Shown piece after piece: positions 6,691-10,726 of a DNA stretch of 10,726 bases; within the stretch, counting starts at the first letter, position 1, and each line of letters opens with the position of its first letter. Origin of the DNA: Candidatus Bathyarchaeota archaeon JdFR-04 (GTDB lineage Archaea > Thermoproteota > Bathyarchaeia > Bathyarchaeales > UBA233); assembly GCA_002010925.1 (NCBI GenBank), contig MTLR01000052.1, forward strand, positions 1 through 10,726. The letters run 5' to 3'. The notes under the pieces were generated by a model. It did not search any database, was not told the origin of the DNA, and saw nothing but the letters and a program-made list of their open reading frames with translations. The translations under genes were made by a program, and so were the position numbers.

Positions 6691-6745
6691 AAGCCGCATT
6701 AACCGAGTTGTTTATCAATATTCCGTTGTTATCCGTTGAAGTGTA

Positions 6746-7447
6746 TTAAGGGAGAGTTAATATCTCAACTTTTACTTTTTGTCCGTCTTTAAGCTTAAGT
6801 CGGTTCCGAAGGAATACGGGAGCAATCAATTCAATTACAGTATGATCATAATGAGTTCGAAAAGCGAAGATAACTGCGCCCTTAACGGCGTTATTTATGA
6901 TTGCCGGGTAACACTTTCCCGCACCATAGGTTCGTGTTTTGTTTTTAAAGCCGTGAATTTCTATTCCTGGATAAGCCTCGAGTTCTCGTCGGGTTCGAAT
7001 GTCGTATTCTGTTGTCAGTTTGAGATTTAACGTTCCAGGAAATGGATCAAACCCCAGTTTTTCGATAAATTGCTTGCGATAGTGGTCGAGGGAAACATAG
7101 TAGGCTCCTTCTCCCAATCCTGTGAAGACAATACCCTCTAGCGTTAGTGATGGAGGGTAAGCAGCTTCCATCACTAAGTGCAGGATGGAGTAAAGCTTTC
7201 GTAATTGAGATACTCCTTTGTCTGTAAGTTTTATTAAGCAACCCTTTGGAGTTATCGTTCTTTCAATTAGGTTTTCCCTTTCAAGTTCAATGAGATTTCG
7301 TGATGCAGTTTGTTGGGAAACCCTCAGCTTTTGAGCTAAATATTCGGTTGAAATTTTGGCTGTTCGTTTGTGAGCACCCATTTCCGCTAATCTAAAAAGC
7401 GTATAAAGATGCTTCCATAGACGTGGATTAAGGTCAGGAAACTCCAT
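6746..7447 (-). CDS. ribK: CTP-dependent riboflavin kinase fused to a winged-helix regulator (RbkR)
   Basis: Residues 1-90 are a winged helix-turn-helix, with STEYLAQKLRVSQQTASRNL, recognition helix about 44-58, and a wing ending LTDKGVSQLRKLY. Residues 100-233 are the archaeal riboflavin kinase domain (DUF120): TGLGEGAYYVSLDHY, PFPGTLNLKL (135-144), RTYGAGKCYPA and RTHYDHTVIELIAP (197-210). The kinase uses CTP rather than ATP to turn riboflavin into FMN. Proteins of this two-part type, RbkR, are described as both the enzyme and the repressor or regulator of riboflavin genes. The length of 233 matches the family. The ATG at 7447 has a TATA box about 40 bases upstream overlapping a 9-base repeat that may be its own operator. 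RibL nearby completes the route to FAD. Confidence 0.93.
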   Translation of the reverse strand: MEFPDLNPRLWKHLYTLFRLAEMGAHKRTAKISTEYLAQKLRVSQQTASRNLIELERENLIERTITPKGCLIKLTDKGVSQLRKLYSILHLVMEAAYPPSLTLEGIVFTGLGEGAYYVSLDHYRKQFIEKLGFDPFPGTLNLKLTTEYDIRTRRELEAYPGIEIHGFKNKTRTYGAGKCYPAIINNAVKGAVIFAFRTHYDHTVIELIAPVFLRNRLKLKDGQKVKVEILTLP

Positions 7448-7483
7448 TGTGATTTCGCCTTCTATGAAAAAACATGGAAGGGG

Positions 7484-7491
7484 TTATATAA
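7484..7491 (-). promoter_or_regulatory. TATA box of rbkR
   Basis: TTATATAA lies 37-44 bases before the rbkR ATG and predicts a start near 7461 with a short leader of about 14 bases. It overlaps the first copy of a 9-base direct repeat. Confidence 0.6.
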
Positions 7492-7524
7492 GTTACTAAA
7501 ATTTTAGATGGAACCATAAGTTAC
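7488..7524. repeat. Direct repeat and palindrome at the rbkR promoter (candidate RbkR operator)
   Basis: ATAAGTTAC occurs exactly at 7488-7496 and 7516-7524. Between them lies a perfect 12-base palindrome, CTAAAATTTTAG (7496-7507). The first repeat overlaps the rbkR TATA box. Placement fits autoregulation, but the region is AT-rich, so short repeats can arise by chance. Confidence 0.4.
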
Positions 7525-7581
7525 GTTGATAACGAGTATTTCTCTGCTATTGAAAATGATGGGAAATTTCAATTTTGAATG

Positions 7582-7590
7582 TTTTTTAAT
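7582..7590 (+). promoter_or_regulatory. Possible TATA element of the 7619 membrane-protein gene
   Basis: TTTTTTAAT is centred about 33 bases before the ATG at 7619. No Shine-Dalgarno motif precedes that ATG, so the transcript would have almost no leader, as is common in archaea. Confidence 0.3.
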
Positions 7591-7618
7591 GACAAAAACT
7601 TAATTCAAACATCTAAAA

Positions 7619-8062
7619 ATGCAAGCAATTAATTTTAGTTTATGGTATTTTATTCCCCGCAAGAATATCTGGCTAAGAAGGCTCATGATTCTACTCAGGT
7701 TTATCATGTTTGACTATATAACCACGCTGGCTTTTTGTAAAATTCCAGTTCAAGAAGCGAGTGTCTATGCCAGAGCATTCATGGAAGCCTCGGAATGCCA
7801 TTTAGGATTAACCCTTTTTAGTATAGTAATAACAACGCCTATCTATCTTGTGTTCAACATAGATTCTCACCTAATAAATCTTCCACAAAAGATGGCACGG
7901 ATAATGGATCCCATAATAGACTTTACCTTCGCCTGGTTTGTAGCTGGAGCACGTTTTAACGGAGCAACAAGCTGGTTCTGGAGTGTTACAACATTATTAA
8001 CACGCCAACTAGTAGCCACAATGTTTTATCTACTTCTTGCCTTATTTCCGTGCAGTACATAA
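7619..8062 (+). CDS. Small integral membrane protein, unrecognised
   Basis: I do not recognise this family. The 147 residues include hydrophobic segments near 62-80 (LTLFSIVITTPIYLVF), 99-113 (IIDFTFAWFVAGARF) and 130-143, with a mixed segment at 17-39. Polar or charged residues sit next to them in a way that looks conserved rather than random: FDYITTLAF (31-39), E46, YARAFMEA (50-57), N80 and D82SH, DPIID (97-101) and GATSWFW (115-121). The start is uncertain: ATG at 7619 has a TATA-like element but no ribosome-binding site, and ATG codons at residues 23 and 30 are alternatives. It lies between the divergent rbkR gene and the radical SAM gene, 145 bases before the latter. Codon use and frame integrity suggest a real gene; function is unknown. 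Confidence 0.65.
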   Translation: MQAINFSLWYFIPRKNIWLRRLMILLRFIMFDYITTLAFCKIPVQEASVYARAFMEASECHLGLTLFSIVITTPIYLVFNIDSHLINLPQKMARIMDPIIDFTFAWFVAGARFNGATSWFWSVTTLLTRQLVATMFYLLLALFPCST

Positions 8063-8156
8063 AAAAGAACAGGCAAAACTAACGTAAGCTCCTCTTCTAT
8101 CGTAACAAACTAAGAGAAACTTCAATTTACTGGTTTGTAAAAGTTAAAAACCATAA

Positions 8157-8165
8157 TTTTTAATA
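8157..8165 (+). promoter_or_regulatory. Possible TATA element of the radical SAM gene
   Basis: TTTTTAATA is about 45 bases upstream of the ATG at 8208 and predicts a start near 8188, leaving about 20 bases of leader that includes the ribosome-binding site GGAGAGGGG (8199-8207). The rest of the 8063-8207 gap shows nothing else notable. Confidence 0.35.
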
Positions 8166-8198
8166 GTAACGTGGTTGGAATGCTTTTTTCATTCGGAT

Positions 8199-8207
8199 GG
8201 AGAGGGG
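8199..8207 (+). promoter_or_regulatory. Ribosome-binding site that fixes the radical SAM gene start
   Basis: GGAGAGGGG directly precedes the ATG at 8208 and lies inside the longer TTG frame, favouring the ATG. Confidence 0.55.
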
Positions 8208-9770
8208 ATGACCGAAACTTTAGGAGCCAAGGTAGTTCTGACGGCTTCCGCTACTGAAATGAGTGACTTCTATAACAGTCCCTTCATCGCCTTTGTCGCG
8301 GGATTTGCTAAAGGACCCTTTCCATTATGGTTTCTAAGAAAGATGCTTTATCCGCCTGTGGAGCGAAATGAGGATGGAACCGTTAAGTATGCACCATATG
8401 GACTGAGAAAGGTAGAAGCCATATTGCTCAAGAACGGTTTCGACGTAAAAGAAGTAGCAGTTGTTCATCCTTTTGACCTTGATATGTTCATAGGACCAAA
8501 TACGAAGGTCGTGGGAATCTCCTCTATGGATCCCGCTGGCATGGGATATGTTAGTAAAACTTACTCTTCCCTTATCGGAGGGGGGGAGCCAATGAACGCC
8601 ATTGAATTTCGTGAATTACTTAGGCATCCAAGTATTCAGAGGTTTAAGCCAAAGATAATTGTGGGGGGCTTTGGAGCGTGGCAGCTTGAACGCAAGAGTG
8701 TAGCTGACACTTACGGAATAGACTGTGTGATAATCGGTGAGGGAGAAAAAATGATAGCAGATATTTTCAAAAAAGCAGTAAATGGAGACCCTCTTCCTCA
8801 AGTGGTTCACATCAAACAAAGCCCAAAGGTCGATGAAATTCCTATTATAAGACATGCAGCAATACATGGTTGTGTAGAGATATCTCGAGGATGTGGAAGA
8901 AACTGTCAGTTCTGTACGCCAACTATGCAACGGAAACGAGACGTGCCTATAGAAAAGATCATAAAGGAAGTGGAAATCACGGTGCGGGAGGGATGCCATC
9001 GAATAACACTTGTTACTGAAGATCTTTTTCTTTATGGCTCGAAGAGCAAACGCTTTACTCCCAACAGAAAGGCTGTCCTTAGGCTGATTAAAAGTGTAGC
9101 TTCACATTCTGGGGTTGAAGCCATTCAACCTGCTCATATATCTCTCGCTCCAGTAGTTTGTAACCCACGTATGATTCAGGAAGTGGCGGAAATCCTAATT
9201 CAGTATCATTGGTATAGCCATGGAAAGAAGCCAATAGTAACCTCTGAAACAGGGATAGAAACGGGCAGCGTTAGGCTTATGCGGAAATATATGGCTGGAA
9301 AACCCCTTCCTTTTAAGCCGGAGCAATGGAAGGAGGTAGTTTGCCAAGCTTTTGGTATACTGAACGATAATGACTGGTATCCGCTCGCCACTTTAATAAT
9401 TGGACTTCCGGACGAAAGAGAAGATGATGTTTTAAAGACCCTTGAGCTGCTCGACGAATTGAAACATTATTACGCCTTCTTCGTACCCCTTCTCTTTGTT
9501 CCCCTCGAAAACTGTATATTGATGAATAAGCGTGGAGCAGAACTTGATTCTCTTTCTAGGGCGAGGTGGGAATTCTTAACCCAATGCTGGGAGTATAACA
9601 TAAAAGTATGGGGAAATTCCTTCTTGGAATCTCGAATTCAAAACCCGATACTTTGCAAAGTTGTTAAACGAGTGATTATTCCATCCTTAGGAGGATTAGC
9701 AGGAATTTATTATGGAATAAAACACGGCGAAATAATGAGGAATGCCATATTGAAAATGGTTAAACCCTAA
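8208..9770 (+). CDS. B12-binding-domain radical SAM protein, possibly lipid-modifying (GDGT ring synthase-like)
   Basis: From the ATG at 8208 the protein has 520 residues. The N-terminal 200 form a Rossmann-like B12-binding-type domain (KVVLTASATEMSDF, VVGISSMDPAGMGY, KIIVGGFGAW, CVIIGEGE). The radical SAM core follows with C229-x3-C233-x2-C236 in SRGCGRNCQFC for the 4Fe-4S cluster, then TSETGIETGS and LATLIIGLPDE. The usual DxHxxG cobalamin-ligand motif is not visible, so if B12 binds it may do so without a His ligand. The overall look resembles archaeal B12-type radical SAM proteins, among which the GDGT ring synthases GrsA/GrsB act on membrane lipids. That role is only a suggestion. A TTG at 8175 could add 11 residues, but GGAGAGGGG just before the ATG supports 8208. 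Its stop overlaps the convergent PhoU gene. Confidence 0.85.
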   Translation: MTETLGAKVVLTASATEMSDFYNSPFIAFVAGFAKGPFPLWFLRKMLYPPVERNEDGTVKYAPYGLRKVEAILLKNGFDVKEVAVVHPFDLDMFIGPNTKVVGISSMDPAGMGYVSKTYSSLIGGGEPMNAIEFRELLRHPSIQRFKPKIIVGGFGAWQLERKSVADTYGIDCVIIGEGEKMIADIFKKAVNGDPLPQVVHIKQSPKVDEIPIIRHAAIHGCVEISRGCGRNCQFCTPTMQRKRDVPIEKIIKEVEITVREGCHRITLVTEDLFLYGSKSKRFTPNRKAVLRLIKSVASHSGVEAIQPAHISLAPVVCNPRMIQEVAEILIQYHWYSHGKKPIVTSETGIETGSVRLMRKYMAGKPLPFKPEQWKEVVCQAFGILNDNDWYPLATLIIGLPDEREDDVLKTLELLDELKHYYAFFVPLLFVPLENCILMNKRGAELDSLSRARWEFLTQCWEYNIKVWGNSFLESRIQNPILCKVVKRVIIPSLGGLAGIYYGIKHGEIMRNAILKMVKP

Positions 9771-10726
9771 CGTTTTTGTTCCGGAGACTTAGGCATAACC
9801 AAATCCGCAATATCAACGCTATGCTCATATATCTGCCTTAGGGCGGATGCAGCCGCTAACGAGTGAGCTACAATCTCAACCTTTTCCGTTTTTATGGCAT
9901 GTTCCACATTTTCAAAGGTTTGTTCGATTTTTACTCGCATATCTCGAACAGACTCTGCTAAAGCTACATCGCCGGTTATAAAAGACCTTAAGGCATCTTC
10001 CCTTGACTTAGAAACCATTGTATCGAAATCGAGAAACATTTTTGCCACTTGTTGGGGAATTTTTTTTCCTTTTAATTCCATTGTTTTAGTTGCTATACGA
10101 ACACACTCGTCACCTATAGTTTCCACAAGGCTGGCTGCTAGACGAAAGTCTAAACATTCTATTGGGCGGACACCCAGTTTTACTCCCAGGCTGGGATTCT
10201 GCACCACTGTCCGTAGAACTCGAACGAGAAGAAAGTATAACCGGTTCACCTCATCATCACGTGCTAGAACGCTTTTCGCTATTGAAAGGTCCCCATCTAC
10301 TAAGGCGTTTACAACATCGTGATGCATCCCGGCTACTATGGCATATTCCCGTCGTAGAATTTTTTCAGGAGGAAAACTTGAAGGCTCTAAAAGACATTGA
10401 AGGACTATTGAAACATGGTTTTCTTCAATAATTTCTAGCCCTATGAGTTGCCTTGCTGTTCGTTTAACAGTATCTCTAACCTCAAAGCCAATTCGATCCT
10501 TAGCCTCAATCTTAATGATGTCGTAGCCTAACAAGTATTTCCCAACAATTTCCCTGCTCAAATATCGTGTTGGATGAATGACAACCATCTGCGGTGAAGG
10601 CTCAGTTTTATACGTCGCGTCAATATATAATCTTCCATTAGGAGATTCGTTAACTGCTACAACGGAACCTCGGGATAAACCATGCCTCTGAGCCCAAGAC
10701 TTGGGCAAACAAACGAAGAATGTGCC
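9767..10726 (-). CDS. AbrB-PhoU domain regulator, N-terminus beyond window
   Basis: The frame is open to the right edge: before LPKSWAQRHGLSRGS it reads GTFFVC, so the TTG at 10708 is an internal leucine and not a start. This first part is a SpoVT/AbrB-type DNA-binding strand-loop (LPKSWxxxxGLxxGSVV). After a linker (about residues 45-105 of the visible part), two PhoU-like helical bundles follow, with REYAIVAGMHHDVVNAL and DECVRIATKTMELKG as landmarks and SLAAASALRQIYEHSVDIADL near the end. Archaeal proteins with this layout are annotated as phosphate-uptake regulators. No pst genes are visible here, so the link to phosphate rests on the family alone. The TAG stop overlaps the radical SAM TAA by three bases (CTAA at 9767-9770), a tail-to-tail arrangement. 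Confidence 0.88.
   Translation of the reverse strand, partial: GTFFVCLPKSWAQRHGLSRGSVVAVNESPNGRLYIDATYKTEPSPQMVVIHPTRYLSREIVGKYLLGYDIIKIEAKDRIGFEVRDTVKRTARQLIGLEIIEENHVSIVLQCLLEPSSFPPEKILRREYAIVAGMHHDVVNALVDGDLSIAKSVLARDDEVNRLYFLLVRVLRTVVQNPSLGVKLGVRPIECLDFRLAASLVETIGDECVRIATKTMELKGKKIPQQVAKMFLDFDTMVSKSREDALRSFITGDVALAESVRDMRVKIEQTFENVEHAIKTEKVEIVAHSLAAASALRQIYEHSVDIADLVMPKSPEQKR

Noticed and set aside
7563..7579. Short palindromes GAAATTTC and TTCAATTTTGAA as further operators
   Set aside because: They are short and lie in very AT-rich sequence, where such symmetry is expected by chance.
9894..10431. Plus-strand open frames opposite the PhoU-type gene
   Set aside because: They are antisense to a continuous AbrB-PhoU protein and have low-complexity, basic products with no family resemblance.
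10706..10708. TTG as the start of the PhoU-type gene
   Set aside because: The frame stays open to the window edge and the residues before it fit the AbrB fold, so the true start is outside the window.

Overview
The window reads as a piece of an archaeal chromosome. The evidence is archaeal information-processing genes (eS6, aIF2 gamma, Rpo7, Spt4), archaeal metabolic families (GTP-dependent dephospho-CoA kinase, fused Fae-Hps, CTP-dependent riboflavin kinase RbkR, RibL), TATA-type promoters and Shine-Dalgarno motifs. The overall AT-rich base use, the tetrahydromethanopterin-linked Fae-Hps and a large radical SAM protein of a type seen in thermophilic archaea suggest a TACK-lineage archaeon such as Bathyarchaeia. 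That placement is an inference and not secure.

Region 1 (1-3170, minus strand) is a tight, conserved translation/transcription operon. Read in its own direction it runs eS6, aIF2 gamma, a Fcf1-like PIN nuclease, Rpo7 (RpoE1), Spt4 (RpoE2) and the start of dephospho-CoA kinase, which leaves the window on the left. Genes overlap or lie within about 35 bases of each other.

Region 2 (3354-5491, minus strand) holds an unusual three-part protein, with an N-terminal helix-turn-helix domain, then formaldehyde-activating enzyme, then 3-hexulose-6-phosphate synthase. Upstream of it is a macro-domain protein. The stretch between them (4804-4962) carries a clear TATA box and four copies of a TGTCGGA-type motif. 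One copy abuts the TATA box and one covers the start codon. This looks like an operator array that the enzyme's own DNA-binding domain could read.

Region 3 (5658-7447) is a flavin-cofactor locus. RibL (FMN to FAD) is on the plus strand, followed by a rhomboid protease whose last membrane helix is cut off by an apparent one-base insertion in a run of six G. Convergent to them is RbkR, a known class of riboflavin kinase fused to a DNA-binding domain. The window therefore holds two enzyme-regulator fusions within about 2.7 kb.

Region 4 (7619-10726) has a small unrecognised membrane protein, a B12-type radical SAM protein of about 520 residues, and, convergent with a 4-base overlap of stop codons, an AbrB-PhoU regulator that runs off the right edge. 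No tRNA, rRNA, CRISPR array or insertion sequence was seen, and no gene-free stretch exceeds 300 bases.
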